A stretch of 20,526 nt of DNA from JAXGQD01 sp964574395. GTDB lineage: Bacteria > Bacillota > Clostridia > Saccharofermentanales > Fastidiosipilaceae. The stretch spans positions 1-20,526 of the forward strand of contig CAZNNL010000036.1 of assembly GCA_964574395.1 (NCBI GenBank). The letters run 5' to 3'. The notes below the pieces were generated by a model. It did not search any database, was not told where the DNA came from, and saw only the letters and a program-made list of their open reading frames with translations. Positions 1-7,190 of this stretch are shown piece by piece. The position numbers and the translations under genes were made by a program. Within the stretch, counting starts at the first letter, position 1. Each line of letters starts with the position of its first letter.

Positions 1-52
1 TTTCTTTCGAGTTTCTTCATCTAAGGTGCTAACTTTATTTGGGGTAATGTTT

Positions 53-102
53 TTGTGCTATCAACAGCATAAACTTATTAAAAGTAAGTATTTATGCTAT
101 CA
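53..102 (+). promoter_or_regulatory. Promoter region with inverted repeat upstream of the AAA ATPase
   Basis: An inverted repeat has arms AGCATAAA (66-73) and TTTATGCT (91-98), with inner arms CTTA (74-77) and TAAG (85-88). The 8-mer TGCTATCA also occurs directly at 56-63 and 95-102. A possible sigma-70 promoter is TTGTGC (53-58), 17 bp, TATTAA (76-81), so the inverted repeat would overlap the -10 element. This could be an operator or an mRNA hairpin; the regulator is unknown. The rest of 1-129 holds no gene that I can see. Confidence 0.4.
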
Positions 103-129
103 TGAAGCTAAGGAAGGAGGGTTAAAGCT

Positions 130-1437
130 GTGCAAGCCCCAAACATAAAAAATAGAGATGATTACTTAGCGAGGCTAATAGCGTTTAAGGATCTCGAACC
201 GGTGAAGGTCGTAACTGGGATTAGACGTTGTGGAAAATCTACCTTGCTAAAGTTAATGATATTTCATCTAATAGAAAATGGCATAAGTTCAAGCCAAATT
301 ATTGAAATGAATTTTGAGTCATTCGAATTCAGAGCGATGAAAGTGGAAGACTTATACACTTATGTAAAGTCTAAACTTATCAAAGGCAAGAGAATGTACT
401 TGTTTTTTGATGAGATTCAAAGAGTAGTGGCATGGGAAGATGCGATTAACTCTTTTCGTGTAGATTTTGATTCGGATATTTATCTAACTGGATCAAATGC
501 CTTCTTGCTATCCTCAGAATATTCAACCTATTTATCGGGACGAAGTGTCGAAATAAAAATGCTACCACTATCCTTTAAAGAGTTTGTTTATTTTTATGAT
601 TTACAACTTGTAGAAGAAGAAAGTGCTTTGGGCGGATTTAGAAAAGTAATTTATGATGACCGAGGTAAGACTTATGATTTGGAAGAAGTTTTTCGTTCAT
701 ACTTATTGTTTGGTGGAATGCCCGGAATTGCTGAGGTAGGCTTGAATCAAGAAAAAGCCATGATCTTACTTGATGGAATATATTCTACTGTGGTTGTCAG
801 AGATATTTTGGAAAGAGAAAAAAGAAGAGGACAAAGACAAATTACTGATGCTGTTCTTCTCAGAAAAATTATCTTGTTTTTAGCGGACAATATTGGCAGT
901 AATGTTTCGGCAACTTCTATTGGGAATGTTTTAGTTAATGAAGGTTTGCTTGAGAACAGAAAAACCAAACCAAGTGTTCATACAATTCTGGCCTATATCC
1001 GTGCCCTGTTAGAGTCTTATATTTTTTATGAAGCAAAGAGATTCGATATAAAAGGCAAAGATTTGTTAAGGACACTTGGAAAATATTATATTGTAGACAT
1101 TGGATTGCGCAATTATCTTCTTGGCTACAAAAACCAAGACAGGGGTCATATCCTAGAGAATGTCGTATATTTTGAACTGCTTAGGAGAGGATATGGCGTT
1201 TTGATAGGAAAAATCGGCAATAGAGAAATCGATTTTATTGCCAATAAACCAGATGAAAAATTATACATACAGGTTACTGAGTCAATGATGAGCGAGGATG
1301 TACGCTTGAGGGAACTTGCCCCTCTAGAAATGGTAAGCGATAATTATGAAAAGATTATCCTATCCTTAGATAAAGGTGCCAATGAATCGTATGCAGGTAT
1401 CAAAAGTATAAATATCATAGAATGGTTGTTAACTTAA
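130..1437 (+). CDS. AAA family ATPase, AAA_14/DUF4143 type
   Basis: This 435-residue protein belongs to the AAA_14 plus DUF4143 ATPases, common in anaerobic bacteria and archaea; their cellular role is poorly known. Walker A is GIRRCGKST (residues 30-38) and Walker B is YLFFDEIQ (90-97). A sensor-like YLTGSN follows near residue 117, and GGMPG occurs mid-protein, as is typical. The C-terminal part contains REIDFIA followed by YIQV, which resembles the PD-(D/E)XK nuclease-like core of these proteins. I chose the GTG at 130 because AAGGAGGG lies 8-9 nt before it. The gene is visibly more AT-rich than nrdD or sodA and has no functional link to its neighbours, which suggests horizontal acquisition (inference). 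It ends 36 nt before the next gene. Family assignment is firm; substrate and role are unknown. Confidence 0.88.
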   Translation: MQAPNIKNRDDYLARLIAFKDLEPVKVVTGIRRCGKSTLLKLMIFHLIENGISSSQIIEMNFESFEFRAMKVEDLYTYVKSKLIKGKRMYLFFDEIQRVVAWEDAINSFRVDFDSDIYLTGSNAFLLSSEYSTYLSGRSVEIKMLPLSFKEFVYFYDLQLVEEESALGGFRKVIYDDRGKTYDLEEVFRSYLLFGGMPGIAEVGLNQEKAMILLDGIYSTVVVRDILEREKRRGQRQITDAVLLRKIILFLADNIGSNVSATSIGNVLVNEGLLENRKTKPSVHTILAYIRALLESYIFYEAKRFDIKGKDLLRTLGKYYIVDIGLRNYLLGYKNQDRGHILENVVYFELLRRGYGVLIGKIGNREIDFIANKPDEKLYIQVTESMMSEDVRLRELAPLEMVSDNYEKIILSLDKGANESYAGIKSINIIEWLLT

Positions 1438-1473
1438 CAGCTTCATTCGCAACAAACAAAAGGAGGCTTCACT

Positions 1474-2412
1474 ATGAGCGAACAATTTATCATGGCATGG
1501 GATAGCAGTAATTCAAAAACACAGGTCAAAATTAGGACTCTGGAAAGCAAGGAAAGCTATGATTTTGTTGTGGGTACCGTTAAACCAGATGGAGAAATCC
1601 CCAGTCAAGTGGAGTCACTTTTCAATGAAATAATGCAAGAGTTAAATCAACTAAAGCTAGAACTCAGTGCTTGCCGCGTTGTGTGTGCAGGACTGAGCAG
1701 CTATCATCGTCCGAATCTAGCCGAGGAACTGAGGCATGGTTTAGAGAAGCGCGGCTTCAAAGGTTTGATAAAACTTACCGGAGATTTCGAGATTGCGCTT
1801 TGGGGTGCCTTGGGGCAGATTCCCGACGAGAACGGTATGATTCCGGGCGGCGCGGTGCTGATTTCTGGAAAAGGCTCGATTTGTTATGGGCAGTCACCGG
1901 CAGGGAAGCGCCAGAGGACGGGGGGCTTTGGTCCTATGTTGGATGATGCGGGGTCGGGTTTTGCCATAGGTAGAGACATACTTTCAGCCATCGTTAAGTC
2001 TTCTGATAAGCGTCTTGGCAAAACGGCACTTAGCGACATCGTCTTCGAACAACTCAATATCAGCTCTGTCGGCGACCTTCTCCTGCTCGTGAACAACCCG
2101 CAATATCAGCTTTACGACCACGCCTATTTGGCGCCGGCTTTGGATATCGCCTACGAGAAAAATGACGCCATCGCTGCGTGGATTGTTGATACGACCGTGC
2201 ATGATTTGATGGATCTGGCCAGACCTGTCATTGATGGCCTGGGCCTCAGTCAAGGGCATCTGGGGCTGGCAGGCGGAATACTGCTCAAGAGCAACAGTGT
2301 GCGTGAAAAGACCCTGGCAGCTTTGCGTGAGGCCTATCCCGATCTTCACATTAATTCAGCTGAAAAAAGCGCGGTTGAAGCAGCCTTAGAGTACGCCGAA
2401 AAGCTGGCTTAG
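1474..2412 (+). CDS. BadF/BadG/BcrA/BcrD-type ASKHA ATPase, N-acetylglucosamine kinase-like
   Basis: This 312-residue cytoplasmic protein has the fold signatures of sugar kinases of the N-acetylglucosamine kinase/BadF family, which phosphorylate amino sugars with ATP. The second phosphate motif reads LISGKGSICYG (usual form ISGTGS), followed by the family hallmark GGFGPMLDDAGSGFAIGRD. An adenosine-type GLAGG occurs near the C terminus. The first phosphate motif is DSSNSKTQ rather than the usual DGGGTKT, so catalysis or substrate may differ. AAGGAGG precedes the ATG. The first 200 bp look more AT-rich than the rest. A readthrough transcript from the upstream ATPase is possible over the 36-nt gap. 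An activator ATPase of a dehydratase is less likely, because I see no partner enzyme or iron-sulfur cysteine pair. Substrate unknown. Confidence 0.8.
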   Translation: MSEQFIMAWDSSNSKTQVKIRTLESKESYDFVVGTVKPDGEIPSQVESLFNEIMQELNQLKLELSACRVVCAGLSSYHRPNLAEELRHGLEKRGFKGLIKLTGDFEIALWGALGQIPDENGMIPGGAVLISGKGSICYGQSPAGKRQRTGGFGPMLDDAGSGFAIGRDILSAIVKSSDKRLGKTALSDIVFEQLNISSVGDLLLLVNNPQYQLYDHAYLAPALDIAYEKNDAIAAWIVDTTVHDLMDLARPVIDGLGLSQGHLGLAGGILLKSNSVREKTLAALREAYPDLHINSAEKSAVEAALEYAEKLA

Positions 2413-2444
2413 GCAGTTTTATCTTATCCACTTCCTAATATGTT

Positions 2445-2454
2445 TTTGCGCAAA
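2445..2454. repeat. Short perfect palindrome between convergent genes
   Basis: TTTGCGCAAA, inside GTTTTTGCGCAAAC, lies in the 49-bp gap between two convergent genes. It is too short and lacks the T-tract expected of an intrinsic terminator. No other terminator is visible in this gap. Confidence 0.3.
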
Positions 2455-2461
2455 CCCCGGC

Positions 2462-2929
2462 CTAGTCCGTGACGACCTCGCCTGACCAGTCGATGATGCC
2501 ACCAAAGTCGTAAACATTCGTATAACCAAGTTTGATTAGTTGTTGGGCGGCGGTTTTGCTACGATTTCCCGAGCGACAATAAATGAGAATTTCTGCTTCT
2601 TTATCAGTTAGGACTGTAGGGGCATCCTTTGTGATGCGATCAAGCGGAAGATTAATTGCACCTTTAATATACCCCTCCGCAAACTCTGCCGGCGTCCTTA
2701 CGTCCAATATGATGATTTCATCCCCGCTATCCATGCGCGCTTGCGCATCCTTGGCTGAGATTCTTTGATATTTTCCAGCAGAACTTTTAGATGATGAAAA
2801 AATCGATGGTTCTATGTTTTCTGATGTTTGTGGCTCAGTTAGCTGTTTCTTTGATTGGCAAGCAATAAGTCCAATGGCAATCAAAAGTACAGCAGCTGTA
2901 CCTAGGATAAGTTTTATAATGGAATCCAT
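2462..2929 (-). CDS. Rhodanese-like domain lipoprotein
   Basis: This 155-residue protein starts with a lipoprotein signal peptide, MDSIIKLILG onward, with lipobox LIAC (lipidated Cys24). A Ser-rich linker follows to about residue 53. A single rhodanese domain covers about 55-152: the CH2A-like LDVRTPAEF near residue 75 and the active-site loop CRSGNRS with catalytic Cys118. Rhodaneses carry sulfur as a cysteine persulfide. The protein should sit on the outer face of the membrane, possibly in sulfur transfer or thiol redox work there. AAGGAG lies 7-8 nt before the ATG. It is divergent from the lipoprotein at 3015 across 85 bp that contains a Fur-like palindrome. The sulfur donor and acceptor are unknown. 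Confidence 0.9.
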   Translation of the reverse strand: MDSIIKLILGTAAVLLIAIGLIACQSKKQLTEPQTSENIEPSIFSSSKSSAGKYQRISAKDAQARMDSGDEIIILDVRTPAEFAEGYIKGAINLPLDRITKDAPTVLTDKEAEILIYCRSGNRSKTAAQQLIKLGYTNVYDFGGIIDWSGEVVTD

Positions 2930-2970
2930 ACTTCGCTCCTTTAAAGCTTGATGCGTGTTCGAAATTTTAC

Positions 2971-2988
2971 GATAATAGGATTATTATC
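2971..2988. promoter_or_regulatory. Palindrome GATAAT-N6-ATTATC in a divergent promoter region
   Basis: A perfect 7-bp inverted repeat, GATAATA-GGAT-TATTATC, lies between the divergent rhodanese and lipoprotein genes. Its half-sites match those of the Fur box (GATAATGATAATCATTATC), but the spacing is one base shorter, so a Fur-family site is only a suggestion. Confidence 0.4.
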
Positions 2989-3014
2989 CAATTAATATTA
3001 CGAGGAGTAAAGAT

Positions 3015-3773
3015 ATGAAAAAGAATTTACTGAAGGTAGGTCTAAGCGCAATCGTTTTTTCACTCAGCCTGAGCCTTGCTGCTTGTGGCGGATTAACAGA
3101 GAAAACCGTAACAGGTACCGACGGTGTCACAGCAACTGCGTCCTCATCTTGGCAACAAATTGCAGGTGATGAAGAACTCGGGAAACTTTTTGACACGGAT
3201 GGTGTCGACGTGGAAGACATCAAGCTAGCTCTTGGCAAAAATGGCGGCCGCGATGGCTACCTCATTGTCGAAGAAGTCTATCCCCAAGCCACCATGGAAG
3301 AACTGAAGAACTACTACATGGGCTATGCGAATAAACCCGATCAACTAGACGCCGCCATCGCAGAAATGAAATCTTATTATTTGACAGACCGCGAAATTGA
3401 ACAAATTACACCAATTATTAAAGGCGAGACCTTGACACCAGAACAGGTGCAGTATCTGGACCAGGAGACGGTTTTGCAAGGCTACATGTACAACCTTACA
3501 AAAGACAGTGCTTTAAACATCAAACAAAACGCCGTAACAGATTTGATGATTAATGGGCAAAAAGTTCAATTCGCCGAGTACGTCTACTCCAACGCCCAGC
3601 TCACAAAAATAAAACAAATCGACGGCTATGCTCAAATCGGGGAACGATTCTATCTAATTTCCGTTTGGGACAATGAAAACGAATTTGAAAAGAACAGAAG
3701 TGAATACATCAAAGTACTTGAAAGTATCAAGATTCAGCCCGCTGTTACCACAGTGCAAAGCTCCAATCCTTAA
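3015..3773 (+). CDS. Putative lipoprotein of unknown function
   Basis: This 252-residue protein has a clear lipoprotein signal: MKK, a hydrophobic stretch and lipobox LAAC with lipidated Cys24. I do not recognise the mature part. It is soluble and acidic, without further membrane segments, and rich in short charged helices. Near residues 85-130 there is a Tyr-rich stretch (NYYMGY, KSYYLTDREIEQ), and the C-terminal half looks like mixed alpha/beta. GAGGAG lies 8 nt before the ATG. The gene has its own terminator at 3802-3838 and is divergent from the rhodanese lipoprotein, so the two may share an operator. It could be a stress-related or substrate-binding surface protein, but nothing in the sequence decides this. 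Confidence 0.75.
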   Translation: MKKNLLKVGLSAIVFSLSLSLAACGGLTEKTVTGTDGVTATASSSWQQIAGDEELGKLFDTDGVDVEDIKLALGKNGGRDGYLIVEEVYPQATMEELKNYYMGYANKPDQLDAAIAEMKSYYLTDREIEQITPIIKGETLTPEQVQYLDQETVLQGYMYNLTKDSALNIKQNAVTDLMINGQKVQFAEYVYSNAQLTKIKQIDGYAQIGERFYLISVWDNENEFEKNRSEYIKVLESIKIQPAVTTVQSSNP

Positions 3774-3801
3774 GCCCTCTTAGAATAATTAAAGACTTTC
3801 A

Positions 3802-3838
3802 AAGCGGTGTAGTATAAGAGCTACACCGCTTGCTTTTT
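3802..3838 (+). terminator. Intrinsic terminator after the lipoprotein gene
   Basis: A perfect 11-bp stem, AAGCGGTGTAG (3802-3812) with CTACACCGCTT (3821-3831), has an 8-nt loop and is followed by GCTTTTT. It lies 28 nt after the stop codon at 3773. Confidence 0.88.
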
Positions 3839-3867
3839 GCCATAAAATACGCCACAATATCGATATA

Positions 3868-3891
3868 AAAGTAGCATAAAAGCTGCTTTTT
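3868..3891 (+). terminator. Leader hairpin with T-tract upstream of the OsmC-family gene
   Basis: AAAGTAGC (3868-3875) pairs with GCTGCTTT (3882-3889), with one G-T wobble and a 6-nt loop, and runs directly into TTTT. It lies 30 nt before the start at 3921. It may be a back-up terminator for the upstream gene or an attenuator in the leader of the OsmC gene; I cannot tell which. Confidence 0.4.
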
Positions 3892-3920
3892 AATATCATT
3901 TGTCACACAAGGAGAAGAAG

Positions 3921-4364
3921 ATGGCCAAAGAAGTTTTTAAATCAGAAGTAGTAGCCTTAGCGGAGGGCTTACAAATGCAATGTACCGCAAGAGACATGTC
4001 ATTTATTCTTGATGAACCTATCAGCTTAGGTGGTACTGACAAAGGAATGAATCCTGTCGAAGCATTATTGTCCGCACTAGGTGCATGTAAAGCGATTGTG
4101 GTAAAGTCTTTTGCCAAAAAATATCGCATTAATTTGAAAGACATCAAAGTTGTCTGTGAAGGTGTTTTGGATCCAGATGGGTTCATGGGCATCAATCCAG
4201 ACGCGAAGATTGGTTTTTCTGAGATTACAACACGTTTCTACTTTGACGCCGATAATACGGACGAAGAGCTGAAAGAATTCGCTGAGTTTGTGGAGCGTAC
4301 TTGCCCTGTCTTAGATACTCTGGTGAATCCTGCCAAATTTGATTATGTCATCGAAAGGCTATAA
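3921..4364 (+). CDS. OsmC/Ohr-family peroxiredoxin-like protein
   Basis: This 147-residue cytoplasmic protein has the OsmC fold, whose members reduce organic hydroperoxides using two conserved cysteines. Here they are Cys56 in the motif PVEALLSALGAC and Cys128 in ERTCPV, at the usual spacing. Both are present, so peroxidase activity is plausible; the sequence resembles the YhfA-like OsmC branch more than Ohr (inference). I chose the ATG at 3921 because AAGGAG ends 6 nt before it; an in-frame TTG at 3900 would put that Shine-Dalgarno inside the coding region. The gene stands alone, with a hairpin in its leader and a strong terminator after it, and is convergent with nrdD. In an anaerobe it would serve oxidative-stress defence, with sodA elsewhere in the window. 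Confidence 0.88.
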   Translation: MAKEVFKSEVVALAEGLQMQCTARDMSFILDEPISLGGTDKGMNPVEALLSALGACKAIVVKSFAKKYRINLKDIKVVCEGVLDPDGFMGINPDAKIGFSEITTRFYFDADNTDEELKEFAEFVERTCPVLDTLVNPAKFDYVIERL

Positions 4365-4369
4365 GTAAG

Positions 4370-4383
4370 AGGTCTTAAGACCT
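4370..4383. repeat. Perfect 14-bp palindrome AGGTCTTAAGACCT
   Basis: It lies between the OsmC stop codon and the terminator. It has no loop and no T-tract, so it is not a terminator itself. A protein binding site is possible but unsupported. Confidence 0.35.
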
Positions 4384-4397
4384 GGCCCAAAGATAAT

Positions 4398-4436
4398 AAA
4401 AGACTCTGGATTGATTTTCTCTCCAGAGTCTTTTTT
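4398..4436. terminator. Bidirectional terminator between osmC-like gene and nrdD
   Basis: AAAAGACTCTGG (4398-4409) pairs with CCAGAGTCTTTT (4423-4434), and the plus strand continues as TTTTTT to 4436. On the minus strand the stem also ends in TTTTATT, so it can serve nrdD, which ends at 4458. Confidence 0.9.
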
Positions 4437-4457
4437 ACGTGTTACTCAGCGCTTATG

Positions 4458-6902
4458 TCAGTTTGATACTAGATGCAGTTGTTCGATGTAGCGTTTTACC
4501 GAACCGGCACCCGCGAAAATCTCACTATGTCCATCACGATCCGTAACGACAAGTGTTGGTGCTTGTCTGATGTTGAACTTGCTGCTCAGGCTGGCTTGCT
4601 CCTCGGCGTCGATGACCTCGTAGGCAATGTCAGCTTTGTTAAGCATATTGCTGGCCAAGCTGCAGTTCGGGCAGGTTTTGGTAGTGAAAAGTAAGCGCTT
4701 GCCACTAGTCACAAAATTTGGCTCACGCATTTGTTCGCTCGCGATGTAACTATCGAGGACATCCATTTCGGCGAGTTCGACCGATGGTATACCTTTATCA
4801 GCGCGTTCTTTTGGCAAAACGTGCCCCTCTGAAGCGGTCTCCGTATAAACAATACGCTCTTTGTATTCCTGGGTTTTGCCATCGTTCCAGTTTTGGACAG
4901 GACGATAGTAACCCGTGATACGGCTGTACACTTCCGTGTGCTCTCCACAGTCAGGGCAAGAGAAGACTTCGCCCGTGATGTAGCCATGGTTCGCACAAAT
5001 CGAATAGGTAGGGGACATGGTGTAGTAAGGCAGTTTGTAGTTTTCTGCTATCTTGCGAATCAAGGTAGCTGCCGCTTTCCAATCCGGGAGTTTTTCGCCA
5101 AGGAAGGCGTGGAAAACCGTACCAGAAGTGTAGAGCGTCTGCAGCTGGTCTTGAATATCAAGGGCAGCAAAAATATCTTCCGTATACGATACCGGTAAGT
5201 GTGAACTATTGGTATAGTAGGGTGTTTCGCCTGGTTCTGAAGCGGTTTTGATGCCCGGGAAACGTTTGATGTCGTGTTTTGCCAAACGATAAGTCGTTGA
5301 CTCAGCAGGCGTCGCCTCCAAGTTATACAGCGCACCATAATCCTCTTGGTACATGGAAAGGCGCTCGCGCATGTGGTTGAGAACCGCTTTGGAGAATTCT
5401 TGCGTCTCAGTGTGGGACATGTCTTTGCCCAACCAATTAGCATTCAAGCCAACTTCATTCATACCAATCAAACCAATAGTAGAGAAGTGGTTTTCGAAAT
5501 TGCCAAGGTAACGTTTGGTGTAGGGGTAGAGGCCCTCATCAAGCAAACGTGTAATGATTTTACGCTTGATGTCTAAGGAACGAGCGGAAATATCCATGAC
5601 ATGATCAAGACGCTTGTAGAAGTCTTCTTTGCTCTTAGCTAAGTAAGCGATGCGGGGCATGTTGATGGTTACAACACCGACAGAACCCGTGCTCTCGCCA
5701 CTGCCAAAGAAACCACCAGACTTGCGACGTAATTCGCGCAGGTCAAGACGTAAACGGCAGCACATGCTGCGCACGTCTGAAGGCTCCATGTCAGAGTTGA
5801 TGTAGTTGGAGAAATAGGGCGTGCCATACTTGGCAGTCATTTCAAAGAGCAACTTGTTGTTTTCAGTTTCGGACCAGTCGAAATCTTTGGTGATGGAGTA
5901 CGTAGGGATAGGGTACTGGAAGCCACGACCTTCAGCATCGCCTTCGATCATGATTTCGATAAACGCACGGTTGACCATGTCCATTTCTTTTTTGCAATCT
6001 TTATAGCAGAAATCTTGCTCTTTTCCACCAACGATACAGGGTAGATCAGCCAGGTCAGCAGGGACGGTCCAATCCAATGTGATGTTGGAGAAAGGCGCTT
6101 GTGTGCCCCAACGTGAAGGTGTGTTGACACCAAAAATAAAGGATTCGATGCTTTGTTTGACCTCTTTGTAAGTCAAATTATCAGCTTTCACGAAAGGCGC
6201 AAGATAGGTATCAAAGGATGAGAATGCTTGCGCGCCAGCCCACTCATTCTGCATGATGCCCAGGAAGTTAACCATTTGGTTGCAGAGAGAGGAGAGATGT
6301 TTCGCAGGGGCAGAGGTGATTTTGCCAGGAATACCACCCAGACCTTCCTGAATCAGCTGCTTCAAAGACCAACCCGCACAATAACCCGTCAACATGGAGA
6401 GGTCATGAATGTGGATGTCGGCATTCCGATGTGCTTGCGCAATTTCATCGTCGTATATTTCAGACAACCAGTAGTTCGCCGTAATCGCACCAGAGTTGGA
6501 CAGAATCAAACCACCGACTGAATAGGTCACGGTCGAGTTTTCCTTAACGCGCCAGTCCGTTACCTTAACATAGCTATCAACAATTTCCTTATAATCAAGA
6601 ATAGTGGACTTCATGCTACGTAATTTTTCACGTTGGCGACGATACAGAATGTAGGCCTTCGCCACATCGGCATAACCACATTGCACCAAAACATTCTCTA
6701 CACTGTCTTGGATATCTTCTACTTCGATTTGATTATTCTCGATCTTAGCTTCAAAGTCTGCTGTGACTTTCAGCGCTAAGAGGTCAATAATACTATCGTG
6801 GTACTGCTTTTCTTGAGCATCAAAGGCTTTTTTAATCGCATCACTGATTTTCGTTAGATTAAAAGCCTCTGTCGCACCATTGCGTTTAGTAACGTGAAAC
6901 AT
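4458..6902 (-). CDS. nrdD: Anaerobic (class III) ribonucleoside-triphosphate reductase with fused C-terminal redoxin domain
   Basis: This 814-residue enzyme reduces ribonucleoside triphosphates to deoxyribonucleotides without oxygen. An ATP-cone occupies about residues 1-95 (FHVTKRNGATEAF). The reductase core contains GYCAGWSL, with the likely catalytic cysteine, and SMCCRLRL, with the second. A zinc site has Cys636, His639, Cys649 and Cys652. The glycyl radical site is RITGYYRPVQNW, Gly664. After a linker of about 50 residues, residues 735-814 form a glutaredoxin/thioredoxin-like domain with CPNC (744-747) and a cis-proline motif QAPT (Pro782). E. coli NrdD, about 710 residues, lacks such a domain. 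I chose the ATG at 6902 because AAGGGAG lies 6 nt before it; an ATG at 6908 is too close, and an extension to 7007 would run through an NrdR box. nrdG lies upstream on the same strand. Confidence 0.95.
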   Translation of the reverse strand: MFHVTKRNGATEAFNLTKISDAIKKAFDAQEKQYHDSIIDLLALKVTADFEAKIENNQIEVEDIQDSVENVLVQCGYADVAKAYILYRRQREKLRSMKSTILDYKEIVDSYVKVTDWRVKENSTVTYSVGGLILSNSGAITANYWLSEIYDDEIAQAHRNADIHIHDLSMLTGYCAGWSLKQLIQEGLGGIPGKITSAPAKHLSSLCNQMVNFLGIMQNEWAGAQAFSSFDTYLAPFVKADNLTYKEVKQSIESFIFGVNTPSRWGTQAPFSNITLDWTVPADLADLPCIVGGKEQDFCYKDCKKEMDMVNRAFIEIMIEGDAEGRGFQYPIPTYSITKDFDWSETENNKLLFEMTAKYGTPYFSNYINSDMEPSDVRSMCCRLRLDLRELRRKSGGFFGSGESTGSVGVVTINMPRIAYLAKSKEDFYKRLDHVMDISARSLDIKRKIITRLLDEGLYPYTKRYLGNFENHFSTIGLIGMNEVGLNANWLGKDMSHTETQEFSKAVLNHMRERLSMYQEDYGALYNLEATPAESTTYRLAKHDIKRFPGIKTASEPGETPYYTNSSHLPVSYTEDIFAALDIQDQLQTLYTSGTVFHAFLGEKLPDWKAAATLIRKIAENYKLPYYTMSPTYSICANHGYITGEVFSCPDCGEHTEVYSRITGYYRPVQNWNDGKTQEYKERIVYTETASEGHVLPKERADKGIPSVELAEMDVLDSYIASEQMREPNFVTSGKRLLFTTKTCPNCSLASNMLNKADIAYEVIDAEEQASLSSKFNIRQAPTLVVTDRDGHSEIFAGAGSVKRYIEQLHLVSN

Positions 6903-6988
6903 GTCCATCTCCCTTTTATATAAAAATATTTTGTTTTTATCGGTGATTAATAGTAAAACATATTGCCTTGGGAGAAGCAAGACAAAAA

Positions 6989-7004
6989 ACACTATATTGT
7001 GTTT
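6989..7004. promoter_or_regulatory. NrdR box 1 upstream of nrdD
   Basis: ACACTATATTGTGTTT matches the NrdR consensus acaCwAtATaTwGtgt at about 13 of 16 positions, including the strongest ones. Its start is exactly 31 bp from the start of box 2, the three-helical-turn spacing known for NrdR tandem boxes. A possible -10, GATAAT, on the minus strand (7012-7007) lies between the boxes. Confidence 0.75.
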
Positions 7005-7019
7005 CAATTATCTTACAAA

Positions 7020-7035
7020 ACACTACATATAGATA
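7020..7035. promoter_or_regulatory. NrdR box 2 upstream of nrdD
   Basis: ACACTACATATAGATA matches the NrdR consensus at about 12 of 16 positions, with the core CwAnATaTwG intact. It would overlap the -35 region of the nrdD promoter. Together with box 1 this indicates repression of nrdD by ATP/dATP-sensing NrdR; the nrdR gene is not in this window. The rest of the 288-bp gap (7036-7190) holds a TTTTTGGCAAAAA motif and nothing else that I recognise. Confidence 0.75.
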
Positions 7036-7190
7036 TTTTTGGCAAAAAGACCCCGTTCGCCTCTTTAACCATTCCTTAACAGAAAGCCATTATTCTCAAG
7101 TTTTGCCCACGCAATTAAAGCCGACTGCATGTCCTGACAATGGCAGCGAAAAGCAAGCGTTGGGTCTAACGCAGTTATTGAAACAAAAAA

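Noticed and set aside
1671..1946. Alternative-frame open reading frames within the kinase, nrdD, helicase and other genes
   Set aside because: They overlap well-supported genes on the same or opposite strand and show no family features or ribosome binding sites.
6903..7007. N-terminal extension of nrdD from an ATG at 7007
   Set aside because: It would place an NrdR box inside the gene, has no ribosome binding site and adds 35 residues unlike the family; AAGGGAG supports the ATG at 6902.
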